A DNA stretch of 64,000 nt, from positions 62,001 to 126,000 of the forward strand of contig NZ_JAELUH010000005.1 of the NCBI RefSeq assembly GCF_016429215.1, written 5' to 3'. The DNA comes from Herbaspirillum sp. ASV7 (GTDB lineage: Bacteria > Pseudomonadota > Gammaproteobacteria > Burkholderiales > Burkholderiaceae_D). Under the pieces are notes generated by a model. That model did not search any database and was not told where the DNA came from. It saw only the letters and a list, made by a program, of their open reading frames with translations. Position 1 is the stretch's first letter, and every line of letters starts with the position of its first letter. A program made the position numbers and the translations under genes. Below are positions 8,164 to 16,549 of this stretch, one piece after another.

Positions 8164-9630
8164 TCAGACTCCCACGCCGTGATGCAGACGCACGTGCTTG
8201 AACTGGAAATACTCCAGCAAGCCCTCGCGCCCGTGCTCCACGCCTACCCCGCTCTGCTTGCGCCCACCGTAGGGCGCATTCATGATGCCGGCGTCGACAT
8301 GGTTGATGGCTACATTGCCGACGTCCAGCTCGGCCGCGCAGCGATGGATTTCCTGCAGGTTCTGGGTATAGGCGTAGGCGGCCAGGCCATAGGGCGTGTC
8401 GTTGGCCAGCGCGATGGCCTCATCCAGCGTATCGAAGGGCGCCACGCCGACCAGTGGGCCGAAGGTCTCTTCGCGCATGACCAGCATGGCGTGGGTACAG
8501 TCGGCCACGATGGTGGGCTGGAAGAAGAAGCCCTGCGCGAACTGCTCGCCATCCGGGGCAGTGCCGCCAGCCACCAGCCTGGCGCCGCGCTCCAGCGCAT
8601 CCTGTAGATGTGCGCGGGTCTTCTGCAGGGGCGCAAGCTGCGCCATCGATCCCACGTCCGCCTGCGGATGCAACAGCCCGTCGCCGATGACCAGCGCGCG
8701 CGTGGCCGTGGCGAACTGTTCCAGGAAGTCCGCATAGACGGCGCGCTCGACATAGATGCGATTGATGGCGATGCAGATCTGACCCATGTTGCGGAAGGAA
8801 CGCCGCACGGCGCCCCGTACCGCTTGTGCCAGATCGGCGTGGCGGGTCACCAGCATGGGGCAATTGCCGCCCAGCTCCAGCGACAGGCGCTTGATCGAAG
8901 GGCAGGATTGCTGGATGCGCAAGCCGGTCTGGCTCGACCCGGTAAAGGCGATCTTGGAGACGGACGGGTGTTGCACCAGCGCCAGCCCGACGCTGGCACC
9001 AGCGCCGGTCAGCACGGACGCGATACCGGCCGGAATGCCCGCCTGCAGGGCTTTCTCGGCGATGTACAGTGCCGTGAAGGGAGTGAATTCGGAGGGCTTG
9101 ATGATCACCGCGCAGCCTGCGGCCACGCCGGCGCACAGCTTCCAGCCGACCAGTTCGGCCGGATAGTTCCAGGGGGTGATGGCCGCCACCACGCCAATGG
9201 CTTCGCGCATCACCAGGCTCTGGTAACCGGGCTGGTCATTGGGGATGATCTCGCCGTGCACGCGCAGGGCTTCTTCGGCATAGAAATGGCAGGCTTCGAC
9301 CAGCTTTTTGATCTCACCCAGGGCCTCGCTGAGTGGCTTGCCCTGTTCTGCCGTCATCACCTGGGCCATGGCGGACGCGTCATCGAGGATCAGGCTGCCC
9401 AGCCTGTGCAAGGCATCGGCGCGGACCCGTGCCGGCTGGCGCGACCAGGGGCGCCAGGCAAGCTCGGCCGCCGCGACGGCAGAATCGATCTCGGCAGAGG
9501 TGGCCACGGCAATGTCGCCGAGGGGCGTGTTGCGGGCGGGATTACGCACCTGCAGCCGCGCGCCCTGCCCTTCGACGAACTGGCCTGCGATAAACAGCTT
9601 GCCCGACAGCCGGGCCAACACATCCTGCAT
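8164..9630 (-). CDS. NAD(P)-dependent aldehyde dehydrogenase (GabD/AldA-like)
   Basis: Aldehyde dehydrogenase of 488 aa, the first gene of the leftward operon. Visible motifs are the Rossmann-side TPWNYPAE (about 151), the FTGS loop (about 230), the catalytic general-base glutamate in LELGG (about 253) and the catalytic cysteine in GQICIAINR (about 285). It oxidises an aldehyde to an acid. With Gph and Dld nearby, a two- or three-carbon aldehyde such as glycolaldehyde or lactaldehyde is a reasonable guess. GAGGAGGTG lies before the ATG. A perfect palindrome (9656-9672) sits 26 bp upstream and probably controls the operon. Confidence 0.9.
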   Translation of the reverse strand: MQDVLARLSGKLFIAGQFVEGQGARLQVRNPARNTPLGDIAVATSAEIDSAVAAAELAWRPWSRQPARVRADALHRLGSLILDDASAMAQVMTAEQGKPLSEALGEIKKLVEACHFYAEEALRVHGEIIPNDQPGYQSLVMREAIGVVAAITPWNYPAELVGWKLCAGVAAGCAVIIKPSEFTPFTALYIAEKALQAGIPAGIASVLTGAGASVGLALVQHPSVSKIAFTGSSQTGLRIQQSCPSIKRLSLELGGNCPMLVTRHADLAQAVRGAVRRSFRNMGQICIAINRIYVERAVYADFLEQFATATRALVIGDGLLHPQADVGSMAQLAPLQKTRAHLQDALERGARLVAGGTAPDGEQFAQGFFFQPTIVADCTHAMLVMREETFGPLVGVAPFDTLDEAIALANDTPYGLAAYAYTQNLQEIHRCAAELDVGNVAINHVDAGIMNAPYGGRKQSGVGVEHGREGLLEYFQFKHVRLHHGVGV

Positions 9631-9655
9631 GATGCACCTCCTCGAACGACGGAAA

Positions 9656-9672
9656 ATCTAGTATAACTAGAT
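9656..9672. promoter_or_regulatory. Putative RpiR-type operator, copy B
   Basis: Perfect 7-bp inverted repeat ATCTAGT-ATA-ACTAGAT, 26 bp upstream of the aldehyde dehydrogenase ATG, in the divergent spacer with the SDR gene. It has the same TAGT..CTA core as the sites at 4169-4183 and 9771-9786. Confidence 0.55.
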
Positions 9673-9770
9673 AAATACACCGCAAACAAGCGCGACGTAT
9701 TGAATTTTTTCTAAAATATCAACAATAAACGGCAAAATAGATTCATTTTTCTAAGAGAACATACTGTTTA

Positions 9771-9786
9771 TGTAGTATTGCTATCA
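9771..9786. promoter_or_regulatory. Putative RpiR-type operator, copy C
   Basis: TGTAGTATTGCTATCA, 27 bp upstream of the SDR ATG. It agrees with copy A at 12 of 15 aligned positions and with copy B in the TAGTAT and CTA cores. Its place close to the start codon suggests it overlaps the transcription start and acts as a repressor site. Confidence 0.5.
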
Positions 9787-9812
9787 CCCAACGATTTCAA
9801 GGAGACGCAACC

Positions 9813-10565
9813 ATGAAGACACGCTCAACCCAAGATCTCTCCGGCCAGCTAGCCCTGGTCACCGGTGCCGGGCAAGGCATCGGCGCGGCCTGCGCGACTG
9901 CCCTGGCCGAGCAAGGAGCCACGGTGGTCTGCACCGATCTTGACGGGGATCGTGCCGCCGCCATCGCCACCGGACTTGCGCGGCCGGGTCAGGCTTTCGC
10001 ACTGGATGTGACCGATAGCGCGGCACTGAACGCCCTGGCCGCCCAACTTCCCCCACTGGACATCCTGGTCTGCAATGCCGGCGTGGTCAGCAACACGCCG
10101 GCCGAGGACATGGAAGACGAAGAATGGGACCGCGTGCTGGCCGTCAACCTGGGCGGCGTCTTCAAGACCTGCCGAGCCTTTGGCCGACGCATGCTGGAAC
10201 GTGGCCGGGGCAGCATCATCAACATCGGCTCCATGTCGGGGATGATCGTCAACGTGCCGCAGCCGCAATGCCACTACAACGCCTCCAAGGCGGCGGTCCA
10301 CCATCTGACGCGCTCGCTGGCGGTGGAATGGGCCACGCGTGGGATCAGGGTCAATGCGGTGGCGCCGACCTACATCGCCACGCCGCTGCTGCAGGAGCTG
10401 GAAAAGGAAAAGGCCTTGATCGCGCGCTGGATGGATCTCACCCCCCAGCAGCGCATGGGGCGCCCGGACGAAGTCGCGGCAGTGGTGGCGTTTCTGGCCT
10501 CGGAGGCGGCCAGCCTCATCACTGGCGCCGTCATCCAGGCCGACGGTGGCTATACCTGCATCTGA
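9813..10565 (+). CDS. Short-chain dehydrogenase/reductase (polyol or sugar dehydrogenase type)
   Basis: Classical SDR of 250 aa that uses NAD(P)(H). It has the cofactor motif TGAGQGIG (about residue 17), CNAG (about 87), the catalytic serine in NIGSMSG (about 140) and the catalytic YNASK (Tyr about 155, Lys 159), ending in the ITGAVIQADGG motif. AAGGAGACGCAACC precedes the ATG. It is divergent from the aldehyde dehydrogenase-kinase operon and carries the same operator, so it most likely oxidises the imported polyol to the ketose that the FGGY kinase phosphorylates. Similar SDRs act on arabinitol, xylitol, threitol or sorbitol; I cannot choose among them. Confidence 0.88.
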   Translation: MKTRSTQDLSGQLALVTGAGQGIGAACATALAEQGATVVCTDLDGDRAAAIATGLARPGQAFALDVTDSAALNALAAQLPPLDILVCNAGVVSNTPAEDMEDEEWDRVLAVNLGGVFKTCRAFGRRMLERGRGSIINIGSMSGMIVNVPQPQCHYNASKAAVHHLTRSLAVEWATRGIRVNAVAPTYIATPLLQELEKEKALIARWMDLTPQQRMGRPDEVAAVVAFLASEAASLITGAVIQADGGYTCI

Positions 10566-10592
10566 GGCTTCAAACTCTTGGCCAGCTTGCCA

Positions 10593-10650
10593 AGGTGCGG
10601 TAGTCCCCGACATTGACGGTTTCTGCCGTCATCGGCTTTCTTAGCGACCG
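10593..10650. terminator. Weak terminator region between SDR and the convergent KPR-family gene
   Basis: The spacer contains TGACGG-TTTCTG-CCGTCA followed by a short T-rich stretch, and just before it CTTGGC-CAGCTT-GCCAAG. Both are 6-bp stems between convergent genes. Function is plausible, not certain. Confidence 0.35.
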
Positions 10651-10664
10651 TGGGGCAAGACCTC

Positions 10665-11606
10665 TCAGATGGGATCACCACTTTTCTTCAACCTGGCATT
10701 GGCCTCCATCATTTTGACCAACTGATACAGCGCCGTCACGGTCGGAGTCGGTACCCCCTGCTTGATGCCTTGCTCGATCACGGCGCCATTGATGAAGTCG
10801 ATTTCGGTCTGCCGTCCGGCTTCGATATCCTGCAGCATCGATGGCTTGTGGTTTGTGTGCATCCTGAACGCATGATCTATCGCCTGCTCTACCTGCGGCA
10901 GACTGACCGGAATCTGCAGTGCATGGGCCACGGCCACCGTTTCAGTCGCGATGCGCAATGCCAGGCTGCGGCCTTCACCGCTCGATCCGACCGTACCCAC
11001 ATTGCAGCCGCTGACGGCACAGACCGAATTCAGCGCCGCATTGAAGGCGATCTTTTCCCAGATGGCTTGTTGCACCTGTGGGTCGGCGCTGCAATGGAGG
11101 CCGGCGAGGCTGAAGATATCGGCGATCTGGCTCACCTCCGGGCGGTGCTGCCCCGACAGCGTCCAGATCCTGACCTGGCCATCGCCATGGCTGTGCACCA
11201 CCCCGGCAGACCTGAGGTCGGCGGGCAAGTTGGTCATGCCGACGATGATGCGTTCGCGTGGAATCACTTCGGCAATGATTTCGGCATTCCCCAGGCCATT
11301 TTGCACCGATAGCGCCCAGGTTCGCGGCCCCACCAGATGCCCCAGGGCGTGGGCGGCGCTGCGGGTATGGAAGCCCTTGGTAAAAAAGACGATCAGATCA
11401 AACGGCTCGGAGAAGGTGTCGGCCGTCCCGACCGGCACCCTCACCGTATGCACGCCCTTGTCATCGCTCAGGGACAGGCCGTTACTGCTGATCGCAGCGA
11501 TCGTAGCGGGGGTGACTTCGATGAAACTGACCTGCTGTCCACTCAGTGCCAGACGCGCACCAAACAGGCCTCCCATGGCGCCAGCGCCGACGATGGCAAT
11601 GTTCAT
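10665..11606 (-). CDS. Ketopantoate reductase-family dehydrogenase (PanE/ApbA or D-mandelate dehydrogenase type)
   Basis: NAD(P)-dependent 2-hydroxyacid dehydrogenase of 313 aa. The Rossmann motif is GAGAMGGLFGARL (residues 7-19). The catalytic lysine is in WEKIAFNAALN (about 183), with the conserved asparagine in VQNGLG and the glutamate region in SMLQDIEAGRQTE (about 260). The start codon overlaps the MFS stop (ATGA) and is preceded by AAGGA. Annotation pipelines would call this 2-dehydropantoate 2-reductase. However, it closes an operon with a benzoylformate decarboxylase, and some NAD-dependent D-mandelate dehydrogenases belong to this family. Oxidation of D-mandelate or a related 2-hydroxyacid is therefore a good alternative. 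Confidence 0.85.
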   Translation of the reverse strand: MNIAIVGAGAMGGLFGARLALSGQQVSFIEVTPATIAAISSNGLSLSDDKGVHTVRVPVGTADTFSEPFDLIVFFTKGFHTRSAAHALGHLVGPRTWALSVQNGLGNAEIIAEVIPRERIIVGMTNLPADLRSAGVVHSHGDGQVRIWTLSGQHRPEVSQIADIFSLAGLHCSADPQVQQAIWEKIAFNAALNSVCAVSGCNVGTVGSSGEGRSLALRIATETVAVAHALQIPVSLPQVEQAIDHAFRMHTNHKPSMLQDIEAGRQTEIDFINGAVIEQGIKQGVPTPTVTALYQLVKMMEANARLKKSGDPI

Positions 11607-12982
11607 GCTGAATGTTCCTTCTTCAGATGCGCAGGGGCTACCGTAGCGCGGGGAATATGCTTGCGTACCGACAGCAGCGCGACAAAGACGAACAGCATCG
11701 CCCCTGCCAACATCGCCAGATAACCCGAGGCACCGCCCTGGGTGATCACGATGGCGCCGGCGAAGGCGCTGAGGATGGCGCCCAGCCGACCGAAGGCCAG
11801 TGCTGCGGCAGTGCCGGTGGCGCGCACCTGGGTCGGATAGATATAGGCGCATAGCGCGTACATCGTGCATTGGACGGCGTTGACGAAGAGCCCGTGCAAG
11901 CCTATTCCCACCACCAGCAGCGTGGTCTGGCTGGCCACGTCCAGGCTGCGCAGCAGCAATGCGGTCGCGGCGGCGGCCAGGCAGCACAGCAACATCGGCA
12001 CGCGCGAGCCGAAGCGGCCGATGATCAGCGCGCACAGCAATGCCCCGAGGACGCCGCCGACGTTGTAAGCCGTCAGGCCGCTGCCGGCCACCGAGGGACT
12101 CAGGCCCTCTCCGGCCAGCATCGTGGGCAGCCAGCTGAATGCACTGTAGACAGCCAGCAGGTTCATGAAGAAGGCGATCCACAGCGCCATGGTGTCGCGT
12201 GCCTGCCCGGGGGCAAACAGCGCGCCGAATCCCGCGCGCGGGTGCGTGGTCTGCTCACGCGCATCGCTGAAGCGCATGTCGGCTGCCACCGCGCGTGACA
12301 TGCGCAGTAGCAGGCGTCGCAACTCATCCCAGCGATGCGGCTGGCGCGCCAGGTAACGCGGCGACTCCGGGATGACGAGCCACAGCAACACCGAAAACGC
12401 GATCGGCAGCAGACCGCCCAGCAGGAACAAGCCGCGCCAGCCGTAGTGCGGCAACACCAGGTTGGCGAACAAGCCCGCCAGCATACCGCCCAGCGGAACG
12501 CAGACGATGGTGGCCGTGACTGCCAGCGTGCGTCGGCGAGCCGGGCTGAATTCGGCCGTCATGGTGGTCGAGGTCGGCAAGGCACCGCCGATGCCCAGGC
12601 CGGCGAAGAAGCGCAGGATGGCAATGGTGGTGATGTCCGGCGAGAGCGAGATCAGGCTGGTGGCCAGGCCGAAGACGAAGACGCTGCCGATGATGGCCAG
12701 GCGCCGCCCGAAGCGATCCGCGAACAGCCCGGCGAAGGCGCTGCCGATGCCCATGCCCACCAGGCCGGCCGCGACCGCCGGCGCGAAGGCGTTGCGCGTG
12801 ATCCCCCATTCCTTGATCAGGCTGGGGATGGCGAAACCGATCAGTTGCCCATCGAAGCCGTCCATGACAATCGATAGCGCCGCCAGGCACACCACCAGCT
12901 TCTGGAAGCCGGTAAATGCGCCCTCATCCAGCACGCGTCCGATATCGACGGTCTTGGCTTGTTCTACGGTGTGGGTGCTCAT
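11603..12982 (-). CDS. MFS transporter, aromatic acid:H+ symporter (AAHS) type
   Basis: Twelve-helix major facilitator of 459 aa in the inner membrane. The AAHS signature is in helix 1 (DGFDGQLIGFAIP, about residue 38), and the loop 2-3 motif reads GLFADRFGRR. The family includes PcaK and benzoate/hydroxybenzoate carriers, so it probably imports the aromatic acid degraded by the linked enzymes. The ATG at 12982 has GGGAG six bases upstream; a longer frame to 13105 is unlikely. Its stop overlaps the next start. The gap back to the aldehyde dehydrogenase gene is 209 bp and shows no clear terminator. Confidence 0.9.
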   Translation of the reverse strand: MSTHTVEQAKTVDIGRVLDEGAFTGFQKLVVCLAALSIVMDGFDGQLIGFAIPSLIKEWGITRNAFAPAVAAGLVGMGIGSAFAGLFADRFGRRLAIIGSVFVFGLATSLISLSPDITTIAILRFFAGLGIGGALPTSTTMTAEFSPARRRTLAVTATIVCVPLGGMLAGLFANLVLPHYGWRGLFLLGGLLPIAFSVLLWLVIPESPRYLARQPHRWDELRRLLLRMSRAVAADMRFSDAREQTTHPRAGFGALFAPGQARDTMALWIAFFMNLLAVYSAFSWLPTMLAGEGLSPSVAGSGLTAYNVGGVLGALLCALIIGRFGSRVPMLLCCLAAAATALLLRSLDVASQTTLLVVGIGLHGLFVNAVQCTMYALCAYIYPTQVRATGTAAALAFGRLGAILSAFAGAIVITQGGASGYLAMLAGAMLFVFVALLSVRKHIPRATVAPAHLKKEHSA

Positions 12983-13191
12983 GCGCGCTCCCGGGCGTTG
13001 CCAACGGTGATCGCGGGGGTGGGTGAAGCGATGCGCGCGGGCGCGCAGTCGTGCTGCAAGAGCCAGGATGTCGTTGTCATGGCGGTCTCCTCGTTGATAT
13101 CGCACGGGTCCAATGCGGATCGGCCCGCTGTTGCGATTATTGTTGTGGTGTTCGGTCAGGCCGGATCTGTGCGTGCCTGATGCCGTCCGGC

Positions 13192-14643
13192 TCAGAACGG
13201 GTAATGACGTGGCGTGGTTTGCACCGTGACCCAGCGCAGGTCGGTGAATTCGGCGATGCCGGCCTTGCCGCCGAAATGGCCGAAGCCACTCGACTTGACG
13301 CCACCGAAGGGCATCTGTGCCTCGTCGTGGACGGTGGCGCCATTGACGTGGCAGATGCCCGACTCGATACGGCGCGCCAGGCTCAGGGCGCGGGCGACAT
13401 CGCGGCTGAACAGCGCTGCCGACAAGCCATATTCGTTGTCGTTGGCACAGGCGATGGCGGCCTCATCATCCCTGACCCGCACGATGGGCTTGACCGGTCC
13501 GAAGGACTCTTCGTGGTAGATATTCATCTGCGCCGTTACGTGGTCCAGCAGTGTCGCCGGCATCAGCGTGCTCTCGGCCTTGCCGCCGCAGACCAGCGTC
13601 GCGCCCTTGGACAGGGCATCGTCGATGAGGGCGTTGCAGCGCTGTACGGTGGCCAAGTCCACCACCGAACCCAATACCACCGGCCCCTGGCGCGGATCGC
13701 CCAGCGGCAGGCTGCGCGCCTTGGCGGCCAGACGCGCGACGAAGTCATCGGCGACGCGCTCGTCGACGATGATGCGCTCGGTGGACATGCAGATCTGCCC
13801 CGAATTGGCGAAGGCACCAAAGGCTGCGGCCTGTACGGCCGCCTCGATGTCGGCATCGTGCAGCACGATGAAAGGCGCCTTGCCGCCCAGTTCCAGCACG
13901 GCGGGCTTGAGGTGCCTGGCGCATTGCGCGGCGATGATGCGGCCGACGCGGGTCGACCCGGTGAAATTGACCCGTCGCACCGCCGGGTTGGCGATGATGG
14001 TGTCCACAATTTGCGCGGCGTCTTGCGGGGCATTGGTAATGAAGTTGACCACGCCCGCAGGCAGACCGGCATCCTGGATGGCTTCGATGATGAGGCCATG
14101 CGTGGCCGGACAGATTTCGGAGCCCTTGAAGACGACCGTATTGCCGCAGGCCAGCGGCAAGGCGATCGCGCGCACGCCCAGGATCACCGGCGCGTTCCAG
14201 GGAGCGATGCCCAGCACCACGCCAGCGGCCTGGCGCAGACCCATGGCAAGGTTGCCGGGGACGTCCGAGGGGATGATCTCGCCGGCAATCTGGGTCGTCA
14301 TGGCCGCGGCTTCGCGCAAGCCGTCGGCGGCCAGATGCACGTTGAAGCCAGCCCAGTGGTGCGAGGCGCCGGTTTCGGCGGCCATGGCGTCTGCAAACGC
14401 CTCGGCGCGGGCCTGCAGCGCATCGGCCGCGCGGGTGAGCAAGCTGCGGCGCTCGCCTGGGCCCATGGCGGCCCAGGCGGGAAAGGCGTCGGCCGCCGCC
14501 TGCACCGCCGCGCGGGCGTCGGCCACGGTGGCCGCTGGTGCGCGCGAGGCCACGCTGTGGTCGAGCGGATTGCGTCGTTCGAAGTAGGCAGCGTCTGCGG
14601 CGAAACGGCGCTGGCCGTTGATGAGCATGTTGACTTCCTGCAT
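13192..14643 (-). CDS. Aromatic aldehyde dehydrogenase (benzaldehyde/vanillin/salicylaldehyde type)
   Basis: NAD(P)-dependent aldehyde dehydrogenase, 483 aa. It has APWNAPVILG (about residue 146) where most ALDHs have PWNYP, a feature of the vanillin/salicylaldehyde group. Catalytic Glu is in LELGGKAP (about 252) and catalytic Cys in GQICMSTER (about 286). The ATG has an AGGAGGAGA ribosome site; the ATG five codons later is less likely. It lies 82 bp after the benzoylformate decarboxylase gene, so the natural reaction would be benzaldehyde (or a ring-substituted form) to benzoate. Confidence 0.88.
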   Translation of the reverse strand: MQEVNMLINGQRRFAADAAYFERRNPLDHSVASRAPAATVADARAAVQAAADAFPAWAAMGPGERRSLLTRAADALQARAEAFADAMAAETGASHHWAGFNVHLAADGLREAAAMTTQIAGEIIPSDVPGNLAMGLRQAAGVVLGIAPWNAPVILGVRAIALPLACGNTVVFKGSEICPATHGLIIEAIQDAGLPAGVVNFITNAPQDAAQIVDTIIANPAVRRVNFTGSTRVGRIIAAQCARHLKPAVLELGGKAPFIVLHDADIEAAVQAAAFGAFANSGQICMSTERIIVDERVADDFVARLAAKARSLPLGDPRQGPVVLGSVVDLATVQRCNALIDDALSKGATLVCGGKAESTLMPATLLDHVTAQMNIYHEESFGPVKPIVRVRDDEAAIACANDNEYGLSAALFSRDVARALSLARRIESGICHVNGATVHDEAQMPFGGVKSSGFGHFGGKAGIAEFTDLRWVTVQTTPRHYPF

Positions 14644-14725
14644 GGTCTCCTCCTGTTGTCTTTATCTCGGGGTTCAGTTCACGATATTCGGTGCAGCGCC
14701 ACGCGGGCGCAGCAAGGCAGAAAGC

Positions 14726-16324
14726 TCATCGCACCAGCACTTCCACCAGGCGTGGTGCATGGGCCGACAAGGCCGCGCGCAGTGCGCCGGCCAGTTCGGC
14801 AGGATCGCTCACGCGCACGCCCTGGCATCCCATGGACTGCGCCAATGCGACGAAATCCAGTCCGGGCAGGTCGGTGCCCTGGACCACGTCGTCGGCGCCG
14901 AAGCCGAAGGCCGGTGCGAAGTCCTGCAGCGCGGCGTAGCGGCCATTGTTGATGATCACGAAGGTAATGGGTAGGCCCAGCTGTACCGCGCTGTAGATGG
15001 CCTGCGGCGAGTACATCGCCGAGCCATCGCCGATGAGCCCGATCACGCGCTGGTGCGGCCTTGCCAGCGCCACACCCACTGCCGCCGGCATCCCATAGCC
15101 CAGGCCACCGCTGGCCATGGTGTAGAAGCTGCCGGGGCGGGTGAAGGGCAAGTAGGCTTGCATGGTCGGCCGCGAGCCGGGGGCTTCCTCGACCACGATG
15201 TCCTCTGCCGCGCGCACGTCGGCCAGGGTCTGCATCGCAAAGGCGGTGGACATCGGCGCCTCCGGTGCGGCGCGTGTGCGCGCTTCACGCCGAGCCGGCT
15301 GCTGGCGGGTTGCCGGCGGGTGCTGCGCCATCTGCACCAGCAGGTCTTGCAGGCCCAGCCGGATATTGCCCACGATGGCGCTGCCTTGCGGGGTCCAGGA
15401 AGCGGTCATCGGATCATCGATGAGCTGGTACAGCGTCGCCCCCGGCGGCAAATGCGGGCCACTGCCTTCGACGTGATAGGTGAAAGCCGGTGCCCCCGCC
15501 ACGAAGACCAGGTCGTGGCCCTCCAGCAGCTCCACGATCTTCTCGCGCATGGCCGGCAGGAAACCGGCAAACAGACTATGGTCTTCGGGGAAGCTGCAGC
15601 GCGAGGACATCGGTGCCACGAACACCCGTGCATGACAGGACTCGGCCAGACGGATGGCCTCCTCCCAGGCTCCGGCGCGGTCCAGTTCCGCACCGACCAC
15701 CATGGCCGGGCGCCGGCTACTGGCCAGCGCGGCGGCCAGCGCTGCGATGGCACCCGCTTCGGGCCGGCTGCAGGTGGTGACTTCTGTAGCGGCAAGCAGC
15801 TCGGCCGGTTGCTCCCAGTCATCCACGGGAATGGAGACGAAGACCGGGCCCCGCGGCTCCTGCATGGCGATGTGATAGGCCCGCGCCAGCGCACGGGGAA
15901 CGTCGGCTGCGCGCGCCGGTTCGATGCTCCACTTGACGTAGGGCTTGGCCAGCTCGGTTGCCTGCGAGGCCGCCAGGAAAGGGTCGAAAGGCAGGATGGA
16001 GCGTGCCTGCTGGCCGGCGGTGATGATCAGCGGGGTGCGGTTGCGAAAGGCCGTGAAGATATTGCCCATGGCATTGCCCACCCCGGCCGCCGAATGCAGG
16101 TTGACCATGGCGGCCTTGCCGCTGGCCTGGGCATAGCCATCGGCCATGCCGACCACCACGGCTTCCTGCAAGCCCAAGACGTAGCGGAAGTCGGCGGGAA
16201 AGTCGCGGAACATCGGCAATTCGGTGGAGCCGGGATTGGCGAATATGGCGCTCATGTCGAGTCGACGCATGAGATCGAATACGGCATCACGCACGGTGAT
16301 GGCGGGCAAGGGTGTCTCCTGCAT
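14726..16324 (-). CDS. mdlC: Benzoylformate decarboxylase (ThDP-dependent)
   Basis: Thiamine diphosphate enzyme of 532 aa, matching the usual 528 aa of Pseudomonas MdlC. It decarboxylates benzoylformate to benzaldehyde. The N-terminal PYR domain shows NPGSTELP (active-site Ser near 26), the ThDP-activating Glu in LQEAVVVGMADGYAQ (about 47) and NLHSAAG with the active-site His near 70. The second active-site His is in EDHSLFAGF (about 280). The ThDP-binding segment GDGSAMYSPQAIYSA is near residue 440. The chosen ATG has AGGA six bases upstream; the frame runs further to 16426 without a site. First gene of the operon, divergent from a LysR gene. Confidence 0.88.
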   Translation of the reverse strand: MQETPLPAITVRDAVFDLMRRLDMSAIFANPGSTELPMFRDFPADFRYVLGLQEAVVVGMADGYAQASGKAAMVNLHSAAGVGNAMGNIFTAFRNRTPLIITAGQQARSILPFDPFLAASQATELAKPYVKWSIEPARAADVPRALARAYHIAMQEPRGPVFVSIPVDDWEQPAELLAATEVTTCSRPEAGAIAALAAALASSRRPAMVVGAELDRAGAWEEAIRLAESCHARVFVAPMSSRCSFPEDHSLFAGFLPAMREKIVELLEGHDLVFVAGAPAFTYHVEGSGPHLPPGATLYQLIDDPMTASWTPQGSAIVGNIRLGLQDLLVQMAQHPPATRQQPARREARTRAAPEAPMSTAFAMQTLADVRAAEDIVVEEAPGSRPTMQAYLPFTRPGSFYTMASGGLGYGMPAAVGVALARPHQRVIGLIGDGSAMYSPQAIYSAVQLGLPITFVIINNGRYAALQDFAPAFGFGADDVVQGTDLPGLDFVALAQSMGCQGVRVSDPAELAGALRAALSAHAPRLVEVLVR

Positions 16325-16403
16325 ACAGATCCTGTGTAAGGCCTCATGGCTGGGCCGGGTGGATGATGGGAGGCAGTATGTAAGCTCGTGACGTCTTTGA
16401 AAA

Positions 16404-16438
16404 TTGCCAAATTGGATAAAAGTCATGACATTTGGTAA
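16404..16438. promoter_or_regulatory. Putative LysR-type binding region
   Basis: Interrupted inverted repeat TTGCCAAAT-N17-ATTTGGTAA (one mismatch). The left arm lies within a smaller palindrome CCAA-A-TTGG. It is in the divergent spacer between mdlC and the LysR gene, the usual site for a LysR regulator to control both. Confidence 0.5.
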
Positions 16439-16490
16439 TGTCTAGCTGACCTGTCGGTGAGTCATCGTGCTGCCCGCACCCCACCCCATC

Positions 16491-16535
16491 CGCACTATCC
16501 GCGCTATCCGCGCTATCCGCGCTATCCGCGCTATC
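16491..16535 (+). repeat. Five-unit 9-bp tandem repeat before the LysR gene
   Basis: Five head-to-tail copies of CGCGCTATC (the first reads CGCACTATC). They end 14 bp before the TTG start, directly beside the ribosome site. Slippage would change the 5' leader of the regulator mRNA in 9-bp steps. If translation began at the upstream GTG (16457), the repeat would encode Pro-Arg-Tyr units. Confidence 0.9.
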
Positions 16536-16549
16536 ACCAGGAGACATCA

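Noticed and set aside
13051-14952. 633-aa plus-strand frame over the aromatic aldehyde dehydrogenase
   Set aside because: Shadow of a clear ALDH gene; no ribosome site or domain.
16457-16549. N-terminal extension of the LysR protein with Pro-Arg-Tyr repeats (GTG start)
   Set aside because: TTG at 16550 has a good ribosome site and gives the family length; the repeat is better read as untranslated leader.
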